From Flavobacteriales bacterium (GTDB lineage: Bacteria; Bacteroidota; Bacteroidia; Flavobacteriales_D; Sanyastnellaceae), in contig JADKIZ010000010.1 of NCBI GenBank assembly GCA_016722445.1, positions 62,001-126,000 on the forward strand: a stretch of DNA of 64,000 bases, in the 5' to 3' direction. Positions within the stretch are counted from its first letter, which is position 1. Every line of letters begins with the position of its first letter. Made by a program: the position numbers and the translations under genes. Shown here piece by piece: positions 15,175 through 23,621 of the stretch. The notes below the pieces were generated by a model. It did not search any database. It had not been told where the DNA came from and worked only from the letters and a program-made list of their open reading frames with translations.

Positions 15175-16791
15175 ATGACTCATATAGGAAAAAAGCCGGA
15201 AGCGGCAACACTTGATTATTTAGGTCTTCAACACGTAGGAACAGCTTATTGGAATCTTCATCCAGCTGAACTTACCGAAGAAACACTTACTCTCGGACAA
15301 GGCGTTCTAACCAACACTGGCGCTCTGGCAATCGATACCGGTGAATTCACCGGACGTTCTCCAAAAGACAAATTCATTGTTGCGGATGATATAACCAAAG
15401 ACACCATCTGGTGGGGCGGTCAATTCAACCTTCCTTTTGATCCTGAAAAATTCGACCGACTTCACGCACGCATCAATGCGTATCTGACTGGTCGCGATGT
15501 ATATGTACGCGATGTATTTGCATGTGCTGATCCTCGCTACCGCATGGGTGTTCGCGTAATCGCAGAATTCCCATGGAGCAATATGTTCGCATACAACATG
15601 TTCATCCGTCCGACTGATGAAGAAATGGAAAACTTCGCCCCGGATTGGAATGTGATCTGTGCGCCAGGATTTATGGCTATTCCTGATGTTGACGGTACTC
15701 GCCAACACAATTTCGCCATCTTGAATTTCACGAAAAAAATCGCCATTATCGGCGGTACTGGTTATACCGGTGAAATCAAAAAAGGAATTTTTACGGTATT
15801 GAATTATGTGCTCCCACAAGATAAAAACGTACTGAGCATGCACTGCTCCGCAAACGTTGGTGCTGGTGGAGATACTGCTGTGTTTTTCGGATTGAGCGGA
15901 ACAGGTAAAACAACCCTTTCTTCAGATCCAAACCGCAAACTCATCGGTGATGATGAACACGGATGGACAGACAATACCGTTTTCAATTTCGAAGGTGGTT
16001 GCTATGCAAAAACAATCGATTTGTCACGCGATAAAGAACCACAGATTTATGACGCCATTCGCTTCGGGGCTATCCTGGAAAACATCGGCTTCATGGATGA
16101 TGGTGTGACTCCCGATTATGCCAATTGCGAAAAAACAGAGAATACCCGTGTGAGCTATCCGCTTACTCACATCGACAATACCATGGATCCTTCCGTTGGT
16201 GGTATTCCAAAAAATATTTTCTTCCTGACATGCGATGCCTTCGGCGTTTTGCCTCCGATCTCTAAGTTGTCAGTAGGACAAGCGATGTATCAATTCATCA
16301 GTGGTTATACCGCTAAAGTTGCAGGTACAGAAGCTGGAGTGACGGAACCAACCACAACATTCTCTGCTTGTTTCGGTGCTCCTTTCCTCCCACTTCACCC
16401 AACCAAATATGCCGACATGCTCGGTGCTAAACTTGCATCAAGTGGTGCTAAAGTTTGGTTGATCAACACAGGTTGGAGCGGTGGCGCTTATGGAACTGGA
16501 GAGCGTATGAAATTGAAATTTACGCGTGCCATGATCACAGCAGCACTCGAAGGTAAACTCGACGGTGTAGAATATGATACACACGAAATCTTCGGTCTTG
16601 CTTTCCCAAAATCTTGTCCTGACGTTCCTGCAGAATTGCTCAATCCTCGTAATACATGGAAAGACAAAGCTGCTTATGATGCAAAAGCAAATGAGTTGGC
16701 TGAGAAATTTGTAAACAACTTCGATAAATTCAAGGAATTTGCCAGTGCGGAAATCCTCGCTGCAAGTCCTAAAGTGATGTCAAAAGCATAA
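15175..16791 (+). CDS. pckA: phosphoenolpyruvate carboxykinase (ATP)
   Basis: A 538-residue protein (start MTHIGKKPEAATLDYLGL), the usual length for the ATP-dependent enzyme. It converts oxaloacetate plus ATP to phosphoenolpyruvate, CO2 and ADP in the cytosol, the entry step of gluconeogenesis. Diagnostic motifs in order: FTGRSPKDKF (substrate Arg), MHCSANVG (metal-binding His), the kinase-1a loop GLSGTGKTT at about residues 239-247, the kinase-2 metal-binding region IGDDEHGW, and ENTRVSYPL with the ATP-binding Arg. It is monocistronic: it has its own promoter, and a strong terminator follows. No odd residues. Confidence 0.97.
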   Translation: MTHIGKKPEAATLDYLGLQHVGTAYWNLHPAELTEETLTLGQGVLTNTGALAIDTGEFTGRSPKDKFIVADDITKDTIWWGGQFNLPFDPEKFDRLHARINAYLTGRDVYVRDVFACADPRYRMGVRVIAEFPWSNMFAYNMFIRPTDEEMENFAPDWNVICAPGFMAIPDVDGTRQHNFAILNFTKKIAIIGGTGYTGEIKKGIFTVLNYVLPQDKNVLSMHCSANVGAGGDTAVFFGLSGTGKTTLSSDPNRKLIGDDEHGWTDNTVFNFEGGCYAKTIDLSRDKEPQIYDAIRFGAILENIGFMDDGVTPDYANCEKTENTRVSYPLTHIDNTMDPSVGGIPKNIFFLTCDAFGVLPPISKLSVGQAMYQFISGYTAKVAGTEAGVTEPTTTFSACFGAPFLPLHPTKYADMLGAKLASSGAKVWLINTGWSGGAYGTGERMKLKFTRAMITAALEGKLDGVEYDTHEIFGLAFPKSCPDVPAELLNPRNTWKDKAAYDAKANELAEKFVNNFDKFKEFASAEILAASPKVMSKA

Positions 16792-16816
16792 CTCGAAAAC
16801 TGTCCACTATAAAAAG

Positions 16817-16850
16817 GCCGGCTCTGCAATGGAGCCGGCTTTTTTATTTT
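16817..16850 (+). terminator. intrinsic terminator of pckA
   Basis: The stem GCCGGCTC/GAGCCGGC has a seven-base loop and is followed by TTTTTTATTTTT. It starts 25 bases after the stop codon. Confidence 0.9.
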
Positions 16851-16886
16851 TCACAGAAGAACAAATGCCAAGATGAAATCCCGTTC

Positions 16887-16894
16887 TAACTTCG
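16887..16894 (+). promoter_or_regulatory. candidate -7 element of the SDR gene, leaderless spacing
   Basis: TAACTTCG (TAnnTTYG) ends six bases before the ATG at 16901, so transcription would begin at about the start codon. Confidence 0.35.
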
Positions 16895-16900
16895 CGCAAT

Positions 16901-17515
16901 ATGTCAACCACGGGAATTTTATTGGTCACCGGAGCAACTTCCGGATTTGGAAAAGCCATTGCCACTTTATTCGCTTCACAAAAATGGAATGTGATCATCA
17001 CTGGTCGCAGAAGTGAAAGATTACTGGCGCTCAAAACAGAATTGGAACAATCGCATGGCGTAAAAGTTTGGATGCTGTGTTTTGACGTTCGCGACGAAAT
17101 TGCCGTGAATCAAGCCATCGCCGGACTTCCCGATGAATGGAAAAACATTGATGTGTTGATCAACAATGCCGGACTGGCATTGGGCAAAGATGTACTTCAA
17201 GAAGGTGATTCCATGCAATGGATCACCATGATCGACACAAACATCAAAGGTCTGTTGTACGTTACCAAAGCTGTCGCTCCTTTATTGATTCAAAGGAAAA
17301 AAGGCACCATCATCAACATCGGTTCAATCGCCGGAAAAGAATCATACGTTGGCGGAAATGTTTACAGCGCGACAAAATTTGCAGTCCGATGGCCTTACCA
17401 AAAACATGAGATTGGATTTTCTTCCACACCATATCCGTGTTTCGCAAATTGCGCCTGGTGCCGCAGAAACGGAATTCAGTGTAGTGAGGTTCAGCGGCGA
17501 TCAGTCAAAAGCTGA
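16901..17515 (+). CDS. N-terminal part of a YdfG-like short-chain dehydrogenase (frameshifted)
   Basis: Residues 1-162 are a typical SDR: the NADP-binding TGATSGFGKAIA near residue 8, GRRSERL (Arg pair favouring NADP), NNAGLALGKD, INIGSIAGKE with the catalytic Ser, and the catalytic YSATK. After KFAV the frame runs into unrelated sequence (RWPYQKHEIGF). An extra C at 17386-17387 explains this; removing it continues the protein as DGLTKNMRLDFLPHH in the frame ending at 17672. The restored enzyme of about 256 residues closely follows E. coli YdfG, an NADP-dependent 3-hydroxy acid (serine/allo-threonine) dehydrogenase. The next gene overlaps by four bases. Confidence 0.75.
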   Translation: MSTTGILLVTGATSGFGKAIATLFASQKWNVIITGRRSERLLALKTELEQSHGVKVWMLCFDVRDEIAVNQAIAGLPDEWKNIDVLINNAGLALGKDVLQEGDSMQWITMIDTNIKGLLYVTKAVAPLLIQRKKGTIINIGSIAGKESYVGGNVYSATKFAVRWPYQKHEIGFSSTPYPCFANCAWCRRNGIQCSEVQRRSVKS

Positions 17516-17672
17516 TGCGACATACAAAGGATTTGTTCCATTGGATGCTCGCGACATCGCCGAAGCGGCGTGGTTCATTGCCTCACGTCCAGCCCATGTC
17601 TGCATCAATGATCTGGTGATCATGCCCACCGCTCAAGCCAATGCCACTACCATCCATAGAAACAATTCATGA
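17388..17672 (+). pseudogene. C-terminal part of the frameshifted YdfG-like SDR
   Basis: This frame carries the second half of the SDR: RLDFLPHHIRVSQIAPGAAE, then TEFSVVRFSGD, LDARDIAEAAWFIASRPAHV and MPTAQA, each matching the YdfG subgroup. An apparent ATG at 17349 in this frame overlaps the catalytic YSATK region and would not make an active enzyme. It is best read as part of the same gene. The stop codon overlaps the ATG of the amidohydrolase gene. Confidence 0.7.
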
Positions 17673-19309
17673 TGAAAAACTTCTTCGCCATCATTGTACT
17701 GTTTGTTCTTGCTTTGACATCATGTCATTTTAAAAACAAAGACGCCGATTTGATCCTGCACAATGCTGTGATCTATGCTGTGGACGATTCCTTCAATACA
17801 TACGAAGCGCTAGCCATTAAAGATGGCCGCATCATTGCCATCGGTAAAGAGCGCGAAATTCTCAATGAATACAATGCGCCGAAAGTGATCGATTGCGGTA
17901 AAAAATTTATTTACCCGGGATTCATCGATGCGCATTGCCATTTTCTCGGCTATGGTAGAACATTACAGCAAGTCAATCTCGTTGGCACAACTTCTTTTGA
18001 TGAAGTCATTCAGAAGGTTGTAGAACACGCCAAACTGTCAACAGACGAATGGATCACCGGTAGAGGTTGGGATCAAAATGATTGGGCCGTGCAGGAATTC
18101 CCAGACAGACAAATACTCGATAGTCTTTTTCCCAATAGACCTGTGATGTTGAAACGCATCGATGGACATGCCATGCTTGTCAATGAAAAAGCACTTGAAT
18201 TGGCAGGAATAAATCTGGCGACTACAGTCGAAGGCGGAACCATCGTTTATCAGAATGGCCGATTGACAGGTGTGCTCGTAGACAATGCAATGAATCTCGT
18301 GGAGAATATCCTTCCTCATCCAACCAAAGAATTTGATATCCGAGCATTACTGGATGCGCAAAAAAACTGTTTCAATGTCGGACTGACGACCGTAGACGAT
18401 GCAGGTATCATGAAGGAAGACATCGACCTCATCAAAGAACTGCATGCGAAAGGCGATTTGAAAATGCGCATTTACGCCATGTTGTCTGATCAAAAATCAA
18501 ACTATGATTATTACTTGCAACATGGTATCGATACCACAGATCGACTGAGTGTAAGAGCTTTTAAATTTTACGCAGATGGTGCATTGGGTTCGAGAGGAGC
18601 ATGTTTGCTTGCTCCTTATTCAGATGTAATGCCAGGTCCAGTGTATGGAATGTTGCTCGATAGCATAACACACTTCCGAAGAAGCATGTGGGAATTGCGT
18701 GAAAGAGGATTTCAGGTTTGTACGCATGCCATTGGCGATAGTGCCAATCGCGCCATACTCAATATATATGAAGAAATGACTGCCGACCTTCCTGATTTGC
18801 GTTGGCGAATTGAGCATGCACAAGTCGTGCATGAAAATGATCTTCCACGTTTTGGTAAGTTGAATATCATTCCAAGTATACAACCGACACACGCTACCAG
18901 CGATATGCCATGGGCTGAATTGCGATTAGGAAGAAATCGCGTTCGACGCGCATACACTTACCGCGAATTGAAAGAACAAATGGGGATGACCGCACTTGGT
19001 ACAGATTTTCCTATTGAAGACATCTCACCCATCAAAACTTTTTACGCTGCAGTTTCACGCAAAGATTTGAATGGTCAACCCGAAGAAGGATGGCAAAAAG
19101 AAAATGCACTCACACGTGAAGATGCCTTGCGTGGCATGACCATCTGGGCAGCCATCGCCAACTTCGAAGAGAACAAAAAAGGCAGTTTGGAAGTTGGCAA
19201 ATTCGCCGACATCGTGATGCTCGATAGGGACATCCTCAAAGTCGAAGAAAAAGACCTCCCCGCAACAGAAGTGTTGATGACGATTGTGGGTGGAGAGGTG
19301 GTGAAGTGA
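17669..19309 (+). CDS. amidohydrolase family lipoprotein, YtcJ-like
   Basis: A 546-residue protein with a lipoprotein signal, MMKNFFAIIVLFVLALTSC, so it is probably outer-membrane or periplasmic. The amidohydrolase_3 (PF07969) layout is clear: a short beta domain (ADLILHNAVIYAVDD), metal motif FIDAHCHF near residue 87, FKFYADGALGSRGA (about 292-305), CTHAIGDSAN, RIEHAQVV and GTDFPIEDISP. The closing beta strand is KFADIVMLDRDILK. Such enzymes hydrolyse N-substituted amides or related compounds with a mono- or binuclear metal centre; the substrate cannot be read from sequence. ATG overlaps the stop of the SDR gene (ATGA), so they form an operon. Confidence 0.85.
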   Translation: MMKNFFAIIVLFVLALTSCHFKNKDADLILHNAVIYAVDDSFNTYEALAIKDGRIIAIGKEREILNEYNAPKVIDCGKKFIYPGFIDAHCHFLGYGRTLQQVNLVGTTSFDEVIQKVVEHAKLSTDEWITGRGWDQNDWAVQEFPDRQILDSLFPNRPVMLKRIDGHAMLVNEKALELAGINLATTVEGGTIVYQNGRLTGVLVDNAMNLVENILPHPTKEFDIRALLDAQKNCFNVGLTTVDDAGIMKEDIDLIKELHAKGDLKMRIYAMLSDQKSNYDYYLQHGIDTTDRLSVRAFKFYADGALGSRGACLLAPYSDVMPGPVYGMLLDSITHFRRSMWELRERGFQVCTHAIGDSANRAILNIYEEMTADLPDLRWRIEHAQVVHENDLPRFGKLNIIPSIQPTHATSDMPWAELRLGRNRVRRAYTYRELKEQMGMTALGTDFPIEDISPIKTFYAAVSRKDLNGQPEEGWQKENALTREDALRGMTIWAAIANFEENKKGSLEVGKFADIVMLDRDILKVEEKDLPATEVLMTIVGGEVVK

Positions 19310-19331
19310 GCCCGCAGTTAAGTTCAGGTAC

Positions 19332-19359
19332 AAGGTTCAAGGTTTAAGATTCAAGGTTG
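19332..19359. repeat. 7-bp tandem array AAGGTTC, four units
   Basis: Four heptamers AAGGTTC, AAGGTTT, AAGATTC and AAGGTTG lie directly after the amidohydrolase gene. It is the first of three unrelated 7-bp arrays within 350 bases. Confidence 0.75.
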
Positions 19360-19440
19360 CGCAGAGGTGAGACTTAAGTCAAAAGTGAATTGGTGATCGC
19401 TGTCGAATTCTTATTTGCATGCAGCGCATTCCAGTGACTA

Positions 19441-19468
19441 GGTACTAGGTATTAGGTACTAGGTATTA
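19441..19468. repeat. 7-bp tandem array GGTAYTA, four units
   Basis: Alternating GGTACTA and GGTATTA heptamers, two of each, with a degenerate unit before them. Confidence 0.8.
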
Positions 19469-19520
19469 AGACCGCGCAAGGAAGTATTTGATCATCTCAA
19501 TACTCACTATCTGATAATAG

Positions 19521-19681
19521 ATAATTCATAATTCATAATTCATAATTCATAATTCATAATTCATAATTCATAATTCATAATTCATAATTCATAATTCATA
19601 ATTCATAATTCATAATTCATAATTCATAATTCATAATTCATAATTCATAATTCATAATTCATAATTCATAATTCATAATTC
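19521..19681. repeat. 7-bp tandem array ATAATTC, 23 units
   Basis: 161 bases of exact ATAATTC repeats with no interruption. The last unit supplies part of the TGA stop codon (19680-19682, minus strand) of the oxidoreductase gene, so array length could change without touching the coding sequence. The same heptamer occurs inverted at 13439-13464. The 370-base gap 19310-19679 contains no gene. Confidence 0.95.
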
Positions 19682-20336
19682 AAGAAACGATTTTCACATT
19701 AAACGCCCCATTCTTCGTTGCTCCCCAAATCCGCAGCCACAGCGGCAAATACATTTCCATTCCGCGTGCAGCGGTGATATCACCAAGATCAAGGATGTTT
19801 TTTTCATGCCATCCGAAAGTCATGAGGACAGCTTTCACTTCTTGTTTTGCTGTGTCATCATTCCCGCAGATAAATGTTGAATGATCGCCATCTCCTATCA
19901 TACGCGGATTCACCATGATACCACACCATGTTGTATTTAGGGCTTTGACCACTTTCAAATCCGGAAATGCTTTTTGTATTTCTTCACCCAATGAACTGGT
20001 ATTGCAAACCGATAGTGTTGGTGGCATGCCATTGCTAAAATCCAGGGGATTTGAAACGTCGATCAAAATTTTCCCTTTAAGATTGTCTTCTCCTGCAGCT
20101 TTGAGAACATCCAGTGTTGCAAGCCCTTGTGTGCAATTGAAAATGATTTCGCTGAAAGCGCTTGCCTCTGCAAACGTGCCATTGAAACTATTGCCAGGAT
20201 TTGATGCGGCAAAACTCAAAGCCTTTTCATTGTCTTTCGTTCTAGAACCCATCATCACCTGATGTCCGAGCTCAATACATTTTCCGGCGATGGTATTCCC
20301 CACATTTCCGGTACCCAATACAGAAATCTTTGCCAT
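19680..20336 (-). CDS. F420-dependent-type NADP oxidoreductase (Rossmann fold)
   Basis: A 218-residue protein with the N-terminal dinucleotide-binding motif ISVLGTGNVGNTIAGK and a Ser-Arg after strand 2 (GSRTKDNEK), typical of the NADP-oxidoreductase coenzyme F420-dependent family (PF03807). The second half has ILIDVSNPLDFSNG, VVKALNTTWCGIMVNP and the closing LPLWLRIWGA. Many bacteria without F420 carry such proteins as NAD(P)-binding reductases of unknown substrate, and nothing here suggests F420 synthesis. The stop codon lies in the heptanucleotide array. Confidence 0.8.
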   Translation of the reverse strand: MAKISVLGTGNVGNTIAGKCIELGHQVMMGSRTKDNEKALSFAASNPGNSFNGTFAEASAFSEIIFNCTQGLATLDVLKAAGEDNLKGKILIDVSNPLDFSNGMPPTLSVCNTSSLGEEIQKAFPDLKVVKALNTTWCGIMVNPRMIGDGDHSTFICGNDDTAKQEVKAVLMTFGWHEKNILDLGDITAARGMEMYLPLWLRIWGATKNGAFNVKIVS

Positions 20337-20576
20337 AGTAAATAATTTTTCTCAAAGTTGCTGAATTATGCGTTCGGTGTAACGTGTTGAATAAAGTTTA
20401 ATGATAAGTTCAACCTTGTGCCGTCATGACATGGTCCAGAGAAAATAAATATTCACAAATCGATAAAATCACCGCATTCCTCGAAAAAACCAATTTCTGA
20501 CTACTTTACGCCTTCATAACTTTACATTGCAAAAATTCCATTTCCCTTGGAAAATTATCGTCAACACTAGATAACC

Positions 20577-23363
20577 ATGAAAAAACTCTGGATTTCGCTT
20601 GCCTTCACCTTGGTGGCACTTTGTTTTTATGCTCAAACCTGGACCCACAGATTACTGCAATACAATTACTCTGGTTCAGGAAGCTATCTGACAGTCACTA
20701 TGCTGGATTACGATGCAGATGGCACAAAGGACATTTTGTACGGCAATACTTTCACCCGTGAACTTTTTTTGCTTCGCAACAACGAAAGTCATTTTCTACA
20801 GCCGGAGGTGGTCACCGATTCTCTGTATAGTGTAAAATGGTTACATGGATTTGAATACAACAATGATGGGTTGGAAGATTATGTCATTTCTGCCAATACG
20901 CTTTCAGCTGGCGAGGGAATCTGGATAGCTGTGCACCAACCCGACCACACGTTTCAATGGCTTTATGCTGGATATGCTGTCTATGAAGGTTTTCAGGACA
21001 TGTACACTTTAGACATGGATGGCGACAACGACATTGATATTGTCTATGACGATTACGCCAACAGCAATGTCATCTGGACAATTACCAACAACGGCGATGA
21101 CACCTTCACGCAAAACATGATTTCATACACGGGTCAGCCAACAAGGCTCTATGGTATCGAAGACCTCGACGAAGATGGCGATCTTGACATGATCACTTCG
21201 TATTACAGTTTTACAGAAAGTGCATTCATGCTGGTCACTCAGGAAAACAATGGCAATATGCAGTTCACAGCTCACGAAAACTTCGCACTTACCGGAGCCG
21301 GTAATGGTGTTACAGGCGATTTCGATGGCGATGGTTTGGTGGATTTATTGCATGCGCCACAACAAGCGAACGGCACAACCCAATTGTATTTAAATAATGG
21401 CGATCTGACGTTATCTCCTTCATCCGTGGCACTCGGACTCACAAATTATGCGCTCTTTGGTCCTGCAATTGATTTTGAAAATGATGGCGATCTGGACTTT
21501 ATCGTAACAAATGATGCACAGGTATTACTCAAGAAACAAAATTCCAACGGCTCATTTAGTTCGCAAGCACTCGTAGATGAGTATTACGCTGCAATAGATT
21601 ATTTCGAAGACATCAATCAGGATGGATATAAAGATTTGATCGCTAAAACAGTTGATATTTGGTATGGTACCGCTGCTCCTGAAGTCTTTGAACTAACATA
21701 TACCAATTACAACACAGCCTCCGGACCAATGGGTATAGGCCACCTTTCAGCAGATAACAATCCTGATATGGTCCTCGGTGGTTACAATGGACAAGTGACC
21801 ATTTTCAATCAACGTTATGACGAACTAATTGAGCACGGAGTAGATCTCACTTTGGTCGGCCCAAACATTTCTTTCTCCACGCAGGTGCAGGATATTATTC
21901 CATACGATCGCGATGACGATGGCGATATGGATATACTTTGCACAATTGCAAACTACATCTTTTGGTTGGTCAATGAGGATGGTGTCTATACTCAGCTCAC
22001 CGTTTCGAGCAATGCCAACGGTTACAACTTGTGGATAGGCGATCTGGACAATGATGGCAAACACGATATTCTCTATCACACTGATAATTTGAACAGATGG
22101 GAATGGACAGGTGCCAGTTATACCAATACCAATTTTGGTAACAATGGAGGTTCCAGCTACGAAGTCATGGATTGCGACAATGATGGTGATTCAGACATCC
22201 TTTATTTTGGCTATGACAACAACAGCAACACTTTGGTGAATTATCTAAAAAACAACAATGGAACATTTACCAATGTCAATTGTATCGTTATCGAAGATTA
22301 CATTCCAGATGCACAGGCTTATCCAGGTAATCAGCCGCCCATGACCCATGCGGACATCGACAACGATGGAGATGATGATTTGATTTATGCTGCGACATCC
22401 TCATATTACGTGGCCTGTATTCGCAACGAAGGGAATGATCAGTTTACTCCTTACATTGTAAATGACCTTTTCGAAAGTATCTACAACTTCATGGGATTGG
22501 CTGTGGGCGATCTCGATAATGATAATGATGTTGATATAGTAGCAACCATTGGTGAAGACAGCATGATGCAATTGTTGATGAATGACGGAACCGGCGCCTT
22601 CACTCCACAAGACATGCCTTTGATTGTGGCTGCTCCAAGATACATTGAAGTCAGAGACATGGACAATGACAACGACAATGACATTGCATTCTATTCACCT
22701 GCCAATAGAAGATTGGAGTGGCTGAAGAATGGCACCAACTCATGTGACCGAGAATACTCTACAGAGGAGGCATCCATTTGTCCGGGAACAGAATATTTGT
22801 TTAATGAAATATTGGTGAGTGAAGAAGGAATATATGCAGATACCCTCATCGCTGCTTCAGGTTGCGATAGCATACATGTGCTTGTGTTAGATGTTTATTC
22901 GGTATCTAACCTAGCTATCTCACGCATTGGGAATATGCTCACTGCAACAAGCGGATTCGCGACATTCGAATGGTTGCTCAATGATCAAATATTAACGGAT
23001 GTCACCGCCAACACCTTGAACGCTGCCACTTACGGCACAGGTATCTATACTGTAAATGTAACTGACAATAATGGATGCACTAGCTCTGCAACTTACAATG
23101 TAGCTGTCCTTGTAGGAATTGAAGATGCAAGTTTTGTTCCCGTTACTGCTTGGCCTGTTCCATTTCACGATGAATTGAATATCAATTTCGGTTCAATTCA
23201 TCCGAAAGAAATTACACTAACCGATATGACGGGTCGAATTATTCTGAAACAAAATTCCACATTAACTCAACTCAACACTGATGACATTGCTCCAGGTAAC
23301 TACCAACTCATCATAACGGACGTCAATGGAAGCCGATATATGCTCGGCGTGATGAAACGATAA
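20577..23363 (+). CDS. FG-GAP/VCBS-repeat surface protein with T9SS sorting domain
   Basis: A 928-residue secreted protein with signal peptide MKKLWISLAFTLVALCFYAQ. Many Asp-rich repeats follow from about residue 35 to 720 (DYDADGTKDI, DGDNDIDIVY, DLDNDGKHDI, DIDNDGDDDL, DLDNDNDVDI). They match calcium-binding FG-GAP/VCBS blades, about two beta-propellers' worth. After a region starting near CPGTEYLFNE and an Ig-like part, the last 75 residues form a T9SS type A domain (VTAWPVPFHDELNINF ... GNYQLIITDVNG). It is expected at the cell surface or released; the propeller suggests ligand binding or adhesion. Upstream TAACTTTA resembles the -7 element with one mismatch. Confidence 0.85.
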   Translation: MKKLWISLAFTLVALCFYAQTWTHRLLQYNYSGSGSYLTVTMLDYDADGTKDILYGNTFTRELFLLRNNESHFLQPEVVTDSLYSVKWLHGFEYNNDGLEDYVISANTLSAGEGIWIAVHQPDHTFQWLYAGYAVYEGFQDMYTLDMDGDNDIDIVYDDYANSNVIWTITNNGDDTFTQNMISYTGQPTRLYGIEDLDEDGDLDMITSYYSFTESAFMLVTQENNGNMQFTAHENFALTGAGNGVTGDFDGDGLVDLLHAPQQANGTTQLYLNNGDLTLSPSSVALGLTNYALFGPAIDFENDGDLDFIVTNDAQVLLKKQNSNGSFSSQALVDEYYAAIDYFEDINQDGYKDLIAKTVDIWYGTAAPEVFELTYTNYNTASGPMGIGHLSADNNPDMVLGGYNGQVTIFNQRYDELIEHGVDLTLVGPNISFSTQVQDIIPYDRDDDGDMDILCTIANYIFWLVNEDGVYTQLTVSSNANGYNLWIGDLDNDGKHDILYHTDNLNRWEWTGASYTNTNFGNNGGSSYEVMDCDNDGDSDILYFGYDNNSNTLVNYLKNNNGTFTNVNCIVIEDYIPDAQAYPGNQPPMTHADIDNDGDDDLIYAATSSYYVACIRNEGNDQFTPYIVNDLFESIYNFMGLAVGDLDNDNDVDIVATIGEDSMMQLLMNDGTGAFTPQDMPLIVAAPRYIEVRDMDNDNDNDIAFYSPANRRLEWLKNGTNSCDREYSTEEASICPGTEYLFNEILVSEEGIYADTLIAASGCDSIHVLVLDVYSVSNLAISRIGNMLTATSGFATFEWLLNDQILTDVTANTLNAATYGTGIYTVNVTDNNGCTSSATYNVAVLVGIEDASFVPVTAWPVPFHDELNINFGSIHPKEITLTDMTGRIILKQNSTLTQLNTDDIAPGNYQLIITDVNGSRYMLGVMKR

Positions 23364-23379
23364 TTCAAAAAAAATAAAA

Positions 23380-23405
23380 ATGCCCGGAGGACCGGGCATT
23401 TTTTA
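23380..23405. terminator. bidirectional terminator between the FG-GAP gene and proS
   Basis: The stem ATGCCCGG/CCGGGCAT has loop AGGA. T residues follow on the plus strand, and an A-rich flank supplies T residues on the minus strand. It serves both convergent genes. Confidence 0.9.
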
Positions 23406-23420
23406 TTTATGTTCGATGTA

Positions 23421-23621
23421 TCAATAAGCTCTCGCCCACAACACCTTTCTTGCAGAAGGTTTGCCGGTGACCATGCATTGTCCGGTTTCTTCTCCCATAT
23501 CAAATGGCAAGCAGCGGATGGTGGCCTTTGTTTCAGTTTTCACTTTCTCTTCTGTCTCTTTGGTACCATCCCAATGCGCCAGGAAAAAACCTCCTTTTTC
23601 ATCCAGAAGTTTTTTGAACTC
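23421..23621 (-). pseudogene. proS: proS tail beyond an in-frame TAG
   Basis: Directly after the TAG at 23622-23624 the same frame continues without any shift for 66 more codons to TGA at 23421. It encodes exactly the expected end of the enzyme: EFKKLLDEKGGFFLAHWDGT, then ATIRCLPFD, GQCMVTGKPSARKVLWARAY. The terminal Tyr is conserved in this ProS class. The expected codon at the stop is Glu (NTY-E-EFKKLL), so GAG to TAG, one base, explains it. Confidence 0.8.

Noticed and set aside
19521..19681. Possible CRISPR array
   Set aside because: Units are 7 bases with no spacers, and no cas genes are present.
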